Origin: Paenibacillus thalictri
GTDB lineage: Bacteria; Bacillota; Bacilli; Paenibacillales; NBRC-103111
Direction: 5' to 3'
Assembly: GCF_004307995.1 (NCBI RefSeq)
Contig: NZ_SIRE01000006.1
Coordinates: 248,001-312,000, forward strand
Length of the DNA: 64,000 nucleotides
Shown: positions 1-8,711 of the stretch, piece by piece
Position numbering within the stretch: the stretch's first letter is position 1
Layout: each line of letters starts with the position of its first letter
Notes under the pieces: model-generated
Told to the model about the DNA's origin: nothing
What the model saw: only the letters and a program-made list of their open reading frames with translations
Databases searched by the model: none
Translations under genes and position numbers: made by a program

Positions 1-522
1 ATGAGGCGGGACCGCCTTTTCCGGCGCGCCCCAGCCCCCTATGCTTAATCCGTCAATTCCGACTCCCTTGACCTTGCGGTCGACAAGCCATTGCGCTCCT
101 TCGCCGGACAAGTAAGGCCACTGGTTGTAATATTGCTTGGAATAACCTCTTATTTTGCCCCATCCCGTGCAGAGCAAGACGATATCGTCGGGACGAATTT
201 TGTCTTTGTAAGGCTCCAGGTGCTCCACGCCAATCGGAGAATCGGCAGCGATGCCAAACAGGTCGATCGGCACCGCCTCTCCCTGAAACCGTTCAACCGG
301 AATTTGCTCAATGGTTTTGCCATCCGGATAAAAGTGAAATGGAGCATCCAGATGAGTAGCCGTATGAACGTTCATCTGGAGCCGTTCCGCCGTATACCCG
401 TCATTCGGATAAATCGCTTCATACCGCACATGAACCATCTCATAAGTCGGCCAACCCGGACAATTATGATATACAGGCTGAGATAAATCTATGATTTTGC
501 GTATTTGCGGCATTTTTGGCAT
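1..522 (-). CDS. Cyclase family protein (kynurenine formamidase-like), 3' end outside window
   Basis: Reading frame of 174 codons that runs off the window start, so the C-terminus is missing. The start ATG at 522 follows GTGGAGGATGATAGG, a good ribosome site. The N-terminus carries the cyclase/formamidase signature VHTATHLDAPFHF (residues 52-64), in which H53, H57, D59 and H63 match the metal-binding HxGTHxDxPxH pattern. A later GIDGLSIGG stretch also fits the family. Members hydrolyse amide or lactone bonds using a divalent metal. The gene follows two aldo/keto reductases in the same direction with a gap of about 50 bp, so it is probably co-transcribed with them. The exact substrate cannot be told; a sugar lactone or related compound would fit the setting, which is inference. 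Confidence 0.8.
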   Translation of the reverse strand, partial: MPKMPQIRKIIDLSQPVYHNCPGWPTYEMVHVRYEAIYPNDGYTAERLQMNVHTATHLDAPFHFYPDGKTIEQIPVERFQGEAVPIDLFGIAADSPIGVEHLEPYKDKIRPDDIVLLCTGWGKIRGYSKQYYNQWPYLSGEGAQWLVDRKVKGVGIDGLSIGGWGAPEKAVPPH

Positions 523-575
523 CCTATCATCCTCCACTATAAACATGACCCGCAATTTATCCGGGCAACCTGCTC

Positions 576-1373
576 TCAAGCCAAACGATCGATCCAACTG
601 TTTAATCTGCGCTGATCTTCTTCGGAAAGCGCGCCGTGACGTTCCGCTTCCAAGTTGGCCAGAACCCAGTCCTTTTTACGCATCGAAACGATGACATGTC
701 CGACCAGTTCCTGTGAAGCAACCCACCTGAGCAAAATTTCGGAAACCTCCGCCGTATTTTCGCCGATTTCATCCAGCTTGTATCCGCGTATAAAAGGCGA
801 CAGCGCAATAACTTCCATATTCATGCTCCGCGCCTGCTCGAACGTTTCCATAGCGGCCTGGTTAAAAGCATTATAGGGCGCCAATATGCAAGAAACCGGA
901 TGTCCCTCGGGAAGCAGCTGCAAATGCTCCGGCTTAACCATTCCCAGCGCGGCTTGCTTTACTTTTCCTTCCGCCATCCATTGCTTTGCCAGCCCCAGCT
1001 CGTATCGCAGTTTGTCCGCATCTTCATGCGTGTGAACGACCAATATATCGATATAATCCGTCTGCAATTCGGCCAGCATCGTATCAATATGATGCGGTTC
1101 GTAACGGGTTGGTTCCACCAAGTCGCGTTCTTTCCCGGGCTGCTTAAAAAAATTCCAGGCGACAATCCGCGCTTCGCCCCGCCGGTTCAGCTGCCGCAAC
1201 ACGTTTCCCAATGCAACGCGCTCCTGATAATAGGTTGTGTCGATTAGACTGATCCCCCGGTCAAGGCAAGCGGACACGATCGCGCATTGCTCCTCGAACG
1301 AAGCCTTCGGGTCGTTTCCCAACTGCTCGATAAATGAATGGCCTCCCAAGCCTAACTTGGATATGGTATTCAT
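576..1373 (-). CDS. Aldo/keto reductase family protein, degenerate catalytic tetrad
   Basis: 265-residue protein of the aldo/keto reductase (AKR) fold. The start ATG at 1373 was chosen over an upstream in-frame TTG because AAGGAGG sits 7 bases before it. Asp45 and Tyr48/49 (IDTTYY) and His114 (VVHTHED) line up with the Asp, Tyr and His of the AKR tetrad. The position where the catalytic Lys is expected (usually iatK) reads IVAWNFF, so the Lys appears to be absent. The protein is also shorter than the usual 300-330 residues. It lies 60 bp after the next AKR gene and before the cyclase gene, in one minus-strand run. It may be a divergent reductase or a non-catalytic relative. Confidence 0.8.
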   Translation of the reverse strand: MNTISKLGLGGHSFIEQLGNDPKASFEEQCAIVSACLDRGISLIDTTYYQERVALGNVLRQLNRRGEARIVAWNFFKQPGKERDLVEPTRYEPHHIDTMLAELQTDYIDILVVHTHEDADKLRYELGLAKQWMAEGKVKQAALGMVKPEHLQLLPEGHPVSCILAPYNAFNQAAMETFEQARSMNMEVIALSPFIRGYKLDEIGENTAEVSEILLRWVASQELVGHVIVSMRKKDWVLANLEAERHGALSEEDQRRLNSWIDRLA

Positions 1374-1433
1374 CCGCAATCCTCCTTATCTCCAAGCAAT
1401 CCATGAACGGCAGCCGCCGTTGCTGCAATCCCT

Positions 1434-2366
1434 TTATTGCTTCCAGGCCTGCGGGTGATCGTCGCTCACAAGATCAAGCTCAATCGCCTTGGCGTTCATC
1501 TCCACCTGCTCCGGACTTTTGCAGCCGGGAATGACGCAGGTCACCGCAGGATGCTTCAAGCACCAGGCCAATGCCCATTCCGCCATGCCGACGCCGGCCG
1601 GCACCTCGTTTTGCATGATGTCCTGCACAGCCCGCAATCTTTGCTCGGATTGCTCTTTATCGCGGGACGACCGGACGTCGTTGTCCGGGAATACCGCTCC
1701 CGGTTTATATTTGCCGCTCAAGAAACCGCTGGCCAGCGGGACACGCGCCAGCACGCCGAGATCCTGCTTTTGACAAGAAGGAAATACCCGTGTCTCCGGA
1801 GTTTGATCCAGCCGGTTGTAGATGACCTGAATCGCCTTGGCGTTAATCTTGGTGGAAGCGTCCGTCTGATGCACGTTATCGTTGCTGCCGATGGAGATCC
1901 CGAGATTTCTCACCTTGCCGGCTTGAACCTGCTTATCCAAAGCCGTCCATAAATCGTCGTTATCGAATACCTCATCCGGCCCCGAATGGAATTGATACAA
2001 GTCGACGTAATCCGTTCGCAAAGACTTTAGCGACGAGTCCAGCTGTTTCAGCACTTCTTCCGCCGACCAATAGTTTTTCGAAGGATTTTGGCGGTCGTCG
2101 TGATTGTGGCCGAACTTGGTGGCGATGACCCAATCCGCCCTGTTTTTTCTGCGCTCGACGTAGCTGCCTATAAAGCTCTCCGATAGATGGTGCCCATAAC
2201 ATTCGGCCGTATCCAGCAAATTGATGCCCAGCTCATGCGCTTTGTCGAGGATGGCATCCACTTCGTCCTGAGTGTAATCTTTGCCCCACGCCCCGCCTAA
2301 TTGCCACGTTCCGACGCCAACGACAGACACTTTCAATTCCGTTTTTCCGAGTCTGCGATATTTCAT
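1434..2366 (-). CDS. Aldo/keto reductase
   Basis: 310-residue NADPH-dependent oxidoreductase of the AKR superfamily, a cytosolic TIM barrel. All four catalytic residues are visible: Asp52 and Tyr57 in LLDTAECYG, Lys84 in IATKFGHN and His127 in YQFHSGP. The C-terminal VIPGCKSPEQVEMN segment fits the cofactor phosphate-binding region. The ATG at 2366 was chosen over an in-frame TTG at 2375 because GAGGAG lies 9 bases before it, while the TTG has almost no spacing. The gene starts the AKR-AKR-cyclase run. Its position beside a Gfo/Idh dehydrogenase and an enolase-superfamily enzyme suggests a role in sugar or sugar-acid metabolism; the substrate is unknown. Confidence 0.9.
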   Translation of the reverse strand: MKYRRLGKTELKVSVVGVGTWQLGGAWGKDYTQDEVDAILDKAHELGINLLDTAECYGHHLSESFIGSYVERRKNRADWVIATKFGHNHDDRQNPSKNYWSAEEVLKQLDSSLKSLRTDYVDLYQFHSGPDEVFDNDDLWTALDKQVQAGKVRNLGISIGSNDNVHQTDASTKINAKAIQVIYNRLDQTPETRVFPSCQKQDLGVLARVPLASGFLSGKYKPGAVFPDNDVRSSRDKEQSEQRLRAVQDIMQNEVPAGVGMAEWALAWCLKHPAVTCVIPGCKSPEQVEMNAKAIELDLVSDDHPQAWKQ

Positions 2367-2491
2367 GGCCAACAACTCCTCTTTATCACATTTACGTATC
2401 TATTTAATTATAGAAGACCATGCCCATCCCAACAAGAAATGAAAAAAAGTTGTGTTAGTAACAATGAGGTAAGTCTCTCTTCTGACGTTTT

Positions 2492-3532
2492 TCAAAAATA
2501 AACCGTGTTATGTTCTTTGCTGCTTTTCATGGCCGCTTCAATGACCCGTATGACATGCAGCGCTTCTTCCGCCGTCACCGGGGCCGGCTGCCGATTGCGG
2601 ATGGCTTCATACATACCGGTGTAATACGCTTCATAAGAACCCGGAATCGTCTCCACTTTTGTTTTTACGGCGGTGTCGCCTTCGCCAAACGTCAGCTCGC
2701 CGTACCATTCTTCACGGTCCATTCCCCAAAGCGGGGCGCCAGGCTTCAAGCCGCTCTTTAACGCATCCTCCTGCGAGTCCAATCCGTATTTGACGAAGCT
2801 TCCTTTGCTGCCGTGTATTTGAAAATGCGGACCGGGATTTTTCACAATCGAGCCGGAATGCAAAATAACCCGCATCCGTCCGTAGCCCAGCACGATATGA
2901 AAATAATCGTCAATGCTGGCCTCATGCCGTTGGGACAACACATCGGCGGTCACAAATTCCGGGAAACCGAACAAACAAAGCGCCTGATCGATCAAATGGG
3001 AACCCAGATCGTAAAGCACGCCCGATCCTTGCAAGCTTTGTTCCCGCCAGCGATCTCTCACTTCCGGACGGTACCGGTCATAATGCGCTTCATATGTATA
3101 AATGTCACCGAGCTTACCATGCTCGATCAAGCTCCTTATCGTCAAAAAATCGTTGTCCCATCGCCTGTTATGGTAGACGCTAATGATTTTGTTTTTTTGC
3201 TTGGCAAGCCGGATGAGCTCTTCGCCTTCCGCGCTTTCAATGACAAACGGCTTTTCGACAATCGTATGTTTACCGGCTTCCAGGGAGCGTTTAGCCAAAT
3301 CATAATGCTGCAGATTCGGCGCTGCAATAACGACCAACTCGATGCCGGCGTCATTCAGCAATTGTTCCTCGTTGGCAACAACTTCAACGTGGGCCAAGTC
3401 TTTATGAACTTTGTCAGGGTCGGAGGAAACCACCTTAACGAGTTCAAAACCTTTCAGCGAACGGATAATAGGCGCATGAAATACGGAACCGGAAAGCCCG
3501 TATCCGATTAAACCGACTTTAATATTCCCCAT
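2492..3532 (-). CDS. Gfo/Idh/MocA family oxidoreductase
   Basis: 346-residue NAD(P)-dependent sugar or inositol dehydrogenase. The N-terminal Rossmann fold begins VGLIGYGLSGSVFHAP (6-21), and the cofactor-side EKPF motif lies at 93-96. The segment YDLGSHLIDQAL has the His/Asp pattern of the catalytic region. The full-length similarity I recognise is to the YvaA/IolW type (scyllo-inositol dehydrogenase, NADP), but the family is too broad to fix a substrate. The start ATG follows AAGGAGATGACCAGTT. It lies between an enolase-superfamily gene and two aldo/keto reductases, all on the minus strand, so joint work on an imported sugar or sugar acid is likely. Confidence 0.9.
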   Translation of the reverse strand: MGNIKVGLIGYGLSGSVFHAPIIRSLKGFELVKVVSSDPDKVHKDLAHVEVVANEEQLLNDAGIELVVIAAPNLQHYDLAKRSLEAGKHTIVEKPFVIESAEGEELIRLAKQKNKIISVYHNRRWDNDFLTIRSLIEHGKLGDIYTYEAHYDRYRPEVRDRWREQSLQGSGVLYDLGSHLIDQALCLFGFPEFVTADVLSQRHEASIDDYFHIVLGYGRMRVILHSGSIVKNPGPHFQIHGSKGSFVKYGLDSQEDALKSGLKPGAPLWGMDREEWYGELTFGEGDTAVKTKVETIPGSYEAYYTGMYEAIRNRQPAPVTAEEALHVIRVIEAAMKSSKEHNTVYF

Positions 3533-3582
3533 AACTGGTCATCTCCTTGCGAATGAAAATATGATAATAACCGCGAATACGC

Positions 3583-3605
3583 AAAGGGCGGGCATAGCCC
3601 ACCCT
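3583..3605 (-). terminator. Candidate terminator hairpin after the enolase-superfamily gene
   Basis: On the minus strand AGGGTGGGC-tat-GCCCGCCCT forms a GC-rich hairpin about 28 bases beyond the stop of the gene at 3633-4733. It is followed only by TTTGCG, so the U-tract is weak and read-through into the Gfo/Idh gene is possible. Confidence 0.45.
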
Positions 3606-3632
3606 TCTAACGCCCTTCTGGCCGTTCCTATT

Positions 3633-4733
3633 CTAACCTATTCTGTATTTGGCAAGCTCCTCGTAATTCGGCTCCACGCCAAGACCCGGCAAATCGGGAG
3701 GGCTCACCGTCCCGTCGCTGCTCAGCTTTAACGTGTAGTTGTACACTTTCTCCCACATCGGGTCGAGTTGTACCGGATAATATTCCAGCAGCAGCCCGTT
3801 GGCAATAGCGGGCACCACGTGAATGTTCACATCTTGAAGCCCATGAGGCGCGATATCCAGATCATGCGCTTGGGCGAGCGCCGCCACCTTCATGAATTCG
3901 GTAAAACCGCCCAATATTTTCGGGTCCGCATTCAGAATCGGCACCGCCTTCTGAGCAATCAAGTCTCTGAAGCCGTAGCGGGTGTATTCATTTTCTCCCG
4001 TTGCAAGCGGTATGGAGGTTTTCGCAGCCAGTTTGGCCAGACCTTCGTAATCTTCTGCGGCCACTGGCTCTTCAAACCAGAACGGATCATATTCCTCGAC
4101 CAGCCTGGCAAAACGGACGGCATCATAATAACGGTAAGCGCAATTGGCATCCAGTAAAATTTTGATTTCCGGTCCGACCGCTTCACGGACCGCTTTCACC
4201 CGCTTCGCGTCTTCATGGAGCGACAAAGCGCCGACTTTCATCTTGACGGCTCTCGCTCCCCAGGAAACATACTGCAGCATTTCGTCCTGCAGCTCCTTAA
4301 GCCCTTTGCCTTCTTCATAATATCCGCCCGCAATGTAGGCCGGCACGCTGTCGCGGTAACCGCCAAGCAGCTTATACAGCGGTATTCCCGTTACTTTGCC
4401 TTTCAAATCCCATAAACCGATATCGATAGCGCTGATGACACGGGTCGTCAGCCCCCTGCGGCCGACCAGCTTGGGCACCCACATTTTATGCCACAGCCGT
4501 TCCACATTGATCGGGTCCTCCCCAATCAGCTGCGGCTTCAAATATTCGGCGATGGCCTTGAAAATATCGTGGTCGTTGCCAATCGCTTCGCCAAGTCCTA
4601 TACCTGTGATGCCCTCATCCGTTTCTATTTTAACCATAGCCAGCCTGACATTGGAATATGTGTGCTTGCCGTTCGTAATCGGTCTTGGCCGGGGCCAAGC
4701 GTAATTTTCCGTTTTGACATCAACGATTTTCAT
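3633..4733 (-). CDS. Enolase superfamily protein, mandelate racemase/muconate lactonizing type (sugar-acid dehydratase candidate)
   Basis: 366-residue enzyme of the mandelate racemase branch of the enolase superfamily. Visible catalytic features are the KMK motif (Lys164, Lys166), the metal ligands Asp195 (LLDAN), Glu221 (FEEP) and Glu247 (TGENE), and an Asp270/His297 dyad (NADPK, APHG). This set removes an alpha proton next to a carboxylate, as in acid-sugar dehydratases. The length is typical of the family. The start ATG follows GGGGAGACAATGTT. The gene sits directly after a binding-protein and permease set and before dehydrogenases, so it probably acts on an imported aldonic or uronic acid. 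The precise substrate cannot be read from sequence. Confidence 0.88.
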   Translation of the reverse strand: MKIVDVKTENYAWPRPRPITNGKHTYSNVRLAMVKIETDEGITGIGLGEAIGNDHDIFKAIAEYLKPQLIGEDPINVERLWHKMWVPKLVGRRGLTTRVISAIDIGLWDLKGKVTGIPLYKLLGGYRDSVPAYIAGGYYEEGKGLKELQDEMLQYVSWGARAVKMKVGALSLHEDAKRVKAVREAVGPEIKILLDANCAYRYYDAVRFARLVEEYDPFWFEEPVAAEDYEGLAKLAAKTSIPLATGENEYTRYGFRDLIAQKAVPILNADPKILGGFTEFMKVAALAQAHDLDIAPHGLQDVNIHVVPAIANGLLLEYYPVQLDPMWEKVYNYTLKLSSDGTVSPPDLPGLGVEPNYEELAKYRIG

Positions 4734-4751
4734 AACATTGTCTCCCCGTTT

Positions 4752-6266
4752 TTATTTGGCGCTTTTCGCCCATTCATCCAGCTGTTTTTGCTTCTCGCCA
4801 ACAACCTTATCGATGCCCGCAGACTTCAACGCTGCAATAAATTTAGGCAAATTGACGTCAGGGTCCACCGTGCCTGTTTCGAGTCCCATCTTATATTGGT
4901 TGACGACATTTGTTAAAGCGGCAATTTCCGTTTTTACCGGATCTGTGTTGAAAGTGAAACCTAATGCTTTCGACTTTTTGGCTTCCTTATTAAATTTGGT
5001 CATTTTTGTCCAAGTTTCCGGATCTTCGTTGGCCCACAGATAAGATAACGACTGATTTCCGAGCATCCAGCCCTGCCGCAAGTTGTACCCGCTGCTGGCG
5101 GCATCCACTCCCGACGGGAAGTCAATCGTATTTTCCGATTTCTTCACATAATGCTTGCCTTCAATACCCCAATCGATCAAGTTGATGAGCTGCTTATCCG
5201 AATACATCAAGTTCATCAGCATCATGGCGCGCTCGGGATTTTTCGAATTTTTCGGAATGGAGAACATCGTATTCGTAATGCTGTACGTGTTGGATAAAGT
5301 AGGCGACAGCTGAATCAGGGTCATCGGTTTGCCTGTCAGTTGGCTGATAATGACGTCGTTGCCCGGCTTGCCTTTGATCATCGCCGCAAATCCTTTGTTC
5401 GCCTTGATTAAATCGTATCCGCCTTCTTTGCTGGTTGCGGCATCCTTGGAGATGTATCCGGCTTGATACCATCTTCTTACCGTTTTTAAATAATCGGCAT
5501 ACAGCGGTGTTTCATACAAATTGACAACCTTTAAGTCGTCAACGTCGACAAGCACGCCTAATCCTTCGCCCAATGAATCGACAGATGCATTGACTTGCAA
5601 GTCCAATGTTGAAGTTCCCGCCACTTGCGGGCCGACCAATGTCAGATTGGGCTCGTTTTCCTTAATGGTTTTGAATACGGGATCGAGATCGTTTAACGTC
5701 TTGATTTTGCTGACGTCGATTTTGTATTTCTCAAGCAGGTCCGTGCGCAGCACGATGCCGGCAAACGAAGCGAAATCCCTGACCGTCGGCACGCCGTAAG
5801 TTTGCCCTTTGATTTTGGTGGCGGAAAGAATATCCGGTTCAATGGACTTGAGAATGTCTTGTCCGTATTTTTTTAATAAATCGTCAAGCGGCAACACCTG
5901 CCCTTTGGCGACCTGCGAGCTGTAGGTGGCCGCTTTGGTGTAAATCAGGTCCACTTTTTCATTGCCCGACAGCAGAAGGGTCGCTTGCTGATCCCACGCC
6001 GCCGAATCAATCGCCGTCAGTTTGACGGTTGCATTGATTTTTTGCTTCGTAATTTTGCTCATTTCTTCAGCGATCAAGTTTAAATCCTTTTGGCTTGCTC
6101 CTCTAAATACCCACGAAATTTCATATGGCTGCAGCTCGCTGCCGCTTTTTTCAGCGCTATTTTGCTTGACCGGTGCATTGTCCGCTGTCTTACCGCAGCC
6201 TGCCAGCAGCAGACTTGCTGCCAGTACGGGCGCCAGCGCCATTTTCAAGTTCCTTTTGTAGTTCAT
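4752..6266 (-). CDS. Extracellular solute-binding lipoprotein of a sugar ABC importer (DUF3502 type)
   Basis: 504-residue exported lipoprotein. The signal peptide ends in the lipobox LLAGC with Cys24 as the lipidated residue, followed by a low-complexity linker. The mature part has the two-lobed family 1 binding-protein look, with EISWVFRGASQKDLNLI near the start and a C-terminal ERAMMLMNLMYSD segment typical of DUF3502-bearing proteins. It tethers outside the membrane and passes substrate to the two permeases encoded just upstream. AGGAGGTCCTATC precedes the ATG. A paralogue with the same C-terminal organisation lies at 57389-58987. No ATPase gene is present in either cluster, as is common in Paenibacillaceae, which use a shared ATPase. 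Confidence 0.92.
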   Translation of the reverse strand: MNYKRNLKMALAPVLAASLLLAGCGKTADNAPVKQNSAEKSGSELQPYEISWVFRGASQKDLNLIAEEMSKITKQKINATVKLTAIDSAAWDQQATLLLSGNEKVDLIYTKAATYSSQVAKGQVLPLDDLLKKYGQDILKSIEPDILSATKIKGQTYGVPTVRDFASFAGIVLRTDLLEKYKIDVSKIKTLNDLDPVFKTIKENEPNLTLVGPQVAGTSTLDLQVNASVDSLGEGLGVLVDVDDLKVVNLYETPLYADYLKTVRRWYQAGYISKDAATSKEGGYDLIKANKGFAAMIKGKPGNDVIISQLTGKPMTLIQLSPTLSNTYSITNTMFSIPKNSKNPERAMMLMNLMYSDKQLINLIDWGIEGKHYVKKSENTIDFPSGVDAASSGYNLRQGWMLGNQSLSYLWANEDPETWTKMTKFNKEAKKSKALGFTFNTDPVKTEIAALTNVVNQYKMGLETGTVDPDVNLPKFIAALKSAGIDKVVGEKQKQLDEWAKSAK

Positions 6267-6322
6267 GATAGGACCTCCTGCATATTTTTTTATGCTAAAT
6301 CAGTAGGGGGACTGAACATAGC

Positions 6323-7207
6323 TTACCCTTTAACGGCTCCAACCGTAAGACCCTTGACAAAATATTTCTGAAAAAACGGATAGGTGAGCAGGATCGGCAC
6401 AACACCCATTACCGCAATGGCCATGCGGACTCCTTCGCTCGGAAGCGCAGCGGCCTGCTCCATCTGGTTCGAATCGTTGGCGTTGTTTTTCAAATATTGA
6501 ATGTCCAGCAAAATCCGGTTCAGCAAGTTTTGAATGCTGTAATATTTGCTATCGGTAATATAAATCAAACCGTTAAACCAATCGTTCCAATAAGCGATCG
6601 TTTGAAACAAACCGACGGTCGCCAGCACGGGCAGCGATAAAGGCAGCACGATCTGATAAAAAATCCGGAATTCTCCGGCCCCGTCCATATAAGCCGATTC
6701 AATGACAGGAACCGGGATCGAGGTGGCAAAAAACGTTCGCATCAAGATGACGTAAAATGCATTTAACAGCAAGCTCGGTATAATAAGCGCAAACAATGAA
6801 TTTTTAATATCGAAAATATGCGTGTACACCAAGTAGGTCGGCACCAACCCCCCGTTAAACAGCATGGTGAAAAAAACGAAAAACGATAACAGGTTGCGAA
6901 GCGGCATATCTTTTCTTGAAATCGGATAAGCCAGCAACGAAATGATCGTCAGGCTGACCAGGGTCCCTATAATCGTAACCAGAACGGATACGCCATAAGC
7001 GTGAACGATTTTCATCGAATCCCTGAACAAATATTGATACGCTTCCATGCTGATTTTGCTCGGAAATAACGAATATCCGTGCTGTATAATCGATTGTTCG
7101 TCCGTAATGGAAGATGTAAACAAAATCAGGAACGGGATCAGACATAAACACGTAATAAGCACGAAAATCAGATGAATGAACAGCTGCGCCGAACGATTTG
7201 TTTTCAT
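6323..7207 (-). CDS. Sugar ABC transporter permease, YtcP type
   Basis: 294-residue inner membrane permease of the CUT1 class with about six predicted helices. It opens with the long ITSSITDEQSIIQHGYSLFP segment and carries the cytoplasmic EAA-like loop (YMDGAGEFRIFYQIVLPLS) that docks on the ATPase. The C-terminus ends KYFVKGLTVGAVKG, a hallmark of this family. AGGAGAGAAGACA precedes the ATG. The gap to the partner permease gene is only 12 bp, so the two are translated together and form the heterodimeric channel for the lipoprotein encoded after them. A paralogue is present at 61543-62424. Confidence 0.93.
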   Translation of the reverse strand: MKTNRSAQLFIHLIFVLITCLCLIPFLILFTSSITDEQSIIQHGYSLFPSKISMEAYQYLFRDSMKIVHAYGVSVLVTIIGTLVSLTIISLLAYPISRKDMPLRNLLSFFVFFTMLFNGGLVPTYLVYTHIFDIKNSLFALIIPSLLLNAFYVILMRTFFATSIPVPVIESAYMDGAGEFRIFYQIVLPLSLPVLATVGLFQTIAYWNDWFNGLIYITDSKYYSIQNLLNRILLDIQYLKNNANDSNQMEQAAALPSEGVRMAIAVMGVVPILLTYPFFQKYFVKGLTVGAVKG

Positions 7208-7219
7208 TGTCTTCTCTCC

Positions 7220-8152
7220 TTAAAACAAAGCGTTATCCCGATTTATTTTTCTTACCACAAAATTGGACAGGAGCACCAGAATAAAACCAACGACGGATTG
7301 ATAAAGCCCTGCTGCGGAGGACATGCCGATATCGCCGTTTTTCAGCAACGCGCGGTACACGTACGTATCGATGACATTGGTCGTAGGCTGCAGCATCCCC
7401 GAATCAAGCGGCACCTGATAAAACAAACCGAAGTCCGAATGAAAAATGCGGCCGATCTGCAGCAAAGTCATAATGACAATAACGGGAGTGATAAGCGGAA
7501 TCGTCACGCTGAAAATCTGCTGTATTTTGCCGGCCCCGTCAATTGTGGCTGCCTCATAATATTCGTGATCGATGCCGAGAACGGCGGCCAAATAGATGAC
7601 GCATAAATATCCGACATGCTTCCAGATTTGCACCACTGTCAGGATATAAGGCCAATACTTCGGCTCGTTGTACCACATCATTTCGTCCAAACCAAGCAAA
7701 GGCAGAATGCTTTTGTTAATGAAACCGTGTTCCATGCTGAGCAGCGAAAACACCAGGTAACCGACAATAACCGAGGAGATCAAATACGGCAGCAATATGA
7801 CGCTTTGATAAAATCTGGAATATAATCTGCTTTTCAGCTCATTGAGCAAAATGGCGAGCGCTACGGCAATCACCAAATTCAGCGCGATAAAAGCGATATT
7901 ATACAGGATTGTATTTCTTGTGATGATATAGGCATCATCGGTTTTAAACAAATATTCGAAGTTTTTCAGCCCGATCCAATCGCTGGCGATAATCCCCTTG
8001 GAAAAATTGATGTCCTTGAAAGCAATGACCAAACCCAGCATTGGCAAGTAATTGTTGATAAGCAAATAGATGACGCCGGGCAATACCATAAGATACAGTG
8101 TTTTGTATCTTTTCAGCTTATGCCAGCTTGTCCTGTTGATCTGTGATGCCAT
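7220..8152 (-). CDS. Sugar ABC transporter permease, YteP type
   Basis: 310-residue permease with six predicted membrane helices and the EAA-like loop (EYYEAATIDGAGKIQQIFSV). The C-terminal VVRKINRDNALF matches the other YteP-type permease in this window (62445-63413). The ATG at 8152 (MASQINRTSW) was chosen because AAGGAGAAACGCC precedes it; an in-frame ATG 19 codons upstream has no such site and lies close to the likely promoter. It is the first gene of the transporter operon and pairs with the gene at 6323-7207. Regulation by the YesM/YesN-type pair upstream is likely but inferred. Confidence 0.92.
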   Translation of the reverse strand: MASQINRTSWHKLKRYKTLYLMVLPGVIYLLINNYLPMLGLVIAFKDINFSKGIIASDWIGLKNFEYLFKTDDAYIITRNTILYNIAFIALNLVIAVALAILLNELKSRLYSRFYQSVILLPYLISSVIVGYLVFSLLSMEHGFINKSILPLLGLDEMMWYNEPKYWPYILTVVQIWKHVGYLCVIYLAAVLGIDHEYYEAATIDGAGKIQQIFSVTIPLITPVIVIMTLLQIGRIFHSDFGLFYQVPLDSGMLQPTTNVIDTYVYRALLKNGDIGMSSAAGLYQSVVGFILVLLSNFVVRKINRDNALF

Positions 8153-8210
8153 GGCGTTTCTCCTTTCCGTATGTGTTAACCCTAGTGTAAAGGATCCGCA
8201 TCGCCGCACC

Positions 8211-8248
8211 CACTATAATTCTGACCTCTTGATGATACTATTCTGACA
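8211..8248 (-). promoter_or_regulatory. Promoter with paired GTCAGAAT direct repeats upstream of the transporter operon
   Basis: Read on the minus strand, two copies of GTCAGAAT (8247-8240 and 8225-8218) are spaced 22 bp apart, about two helical turns. The second runs into TATAGT, a possible -10 element, about 60 bases before the start codon at 8152. Direct repeats at this spacing are what AraC-type response regulators bind, and such a regulator is encoded at 9226-10830. Binding itself is inference. Confidence 0.5.
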
Positions 8249-8328
8249 TAAATCGCCCCCTCAATCCCCCACCGGGGGACCCCCGGGCGTTGGCACCCCG
8301 GGACCCCGCCAGCTTCGGAGCGGCTTTG

Positions 8329-8711
8329 TGCCTCGGGCTCGCGCATTGCACGCCCCGCCATCGCTGCGCTTGGCTTTGGCGTGCTGCGGCTTACTGCGGC
8401 GCGGGGACGCGGGGAGCGACTGCTTGCCTCGGGCCCGCGCATTGCACGCCTTGCCATCGCTGCGCTTGGCTTTGGCGTGCTGCGGCTTACTGCGGCGCGA
8501 TGACGCGGGGGGCGACTGCTTGCCTCGGGCTCGCGCATTGCACGCCTTGCCATCGCTGCGCTTGGCTTTGGCATGCTGCGGGCTTACTGCGGCGCGGAGA
8601 CGCGGGGAGCGACTGCTTGCCTCAGGCTCGCGCACTGCACGCCTTGCCATCGCTGCGCTTGGCTTTGGCGTGCTGCGGCTTACTGCGGCGCGAGGACGCG
8701 GGGGGCGGCCC
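8329..8711. repeat. Four tandem copies of a GC-rich 96-bp unit
   Basis: Copies begin at 8329, 8425, 8521 and 8618, each opening with TGCCTCGGGCTCGCGCATTG or a close variant. The first two periods are exactly 96 bp; the third is 97 because of one extra G. The last copy is cut short near 8710. Because 96 is a multiple of three, several frames stay open through the array, which creates apparent 130-150 codon frames on both strands. None has a convincing ribosome site, and all are low-complexity (Ala/Arg/Cys/Leu-rich), so I do not call them genes. A diverged copy lies at 9032-9113. Confidence 0.85.
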
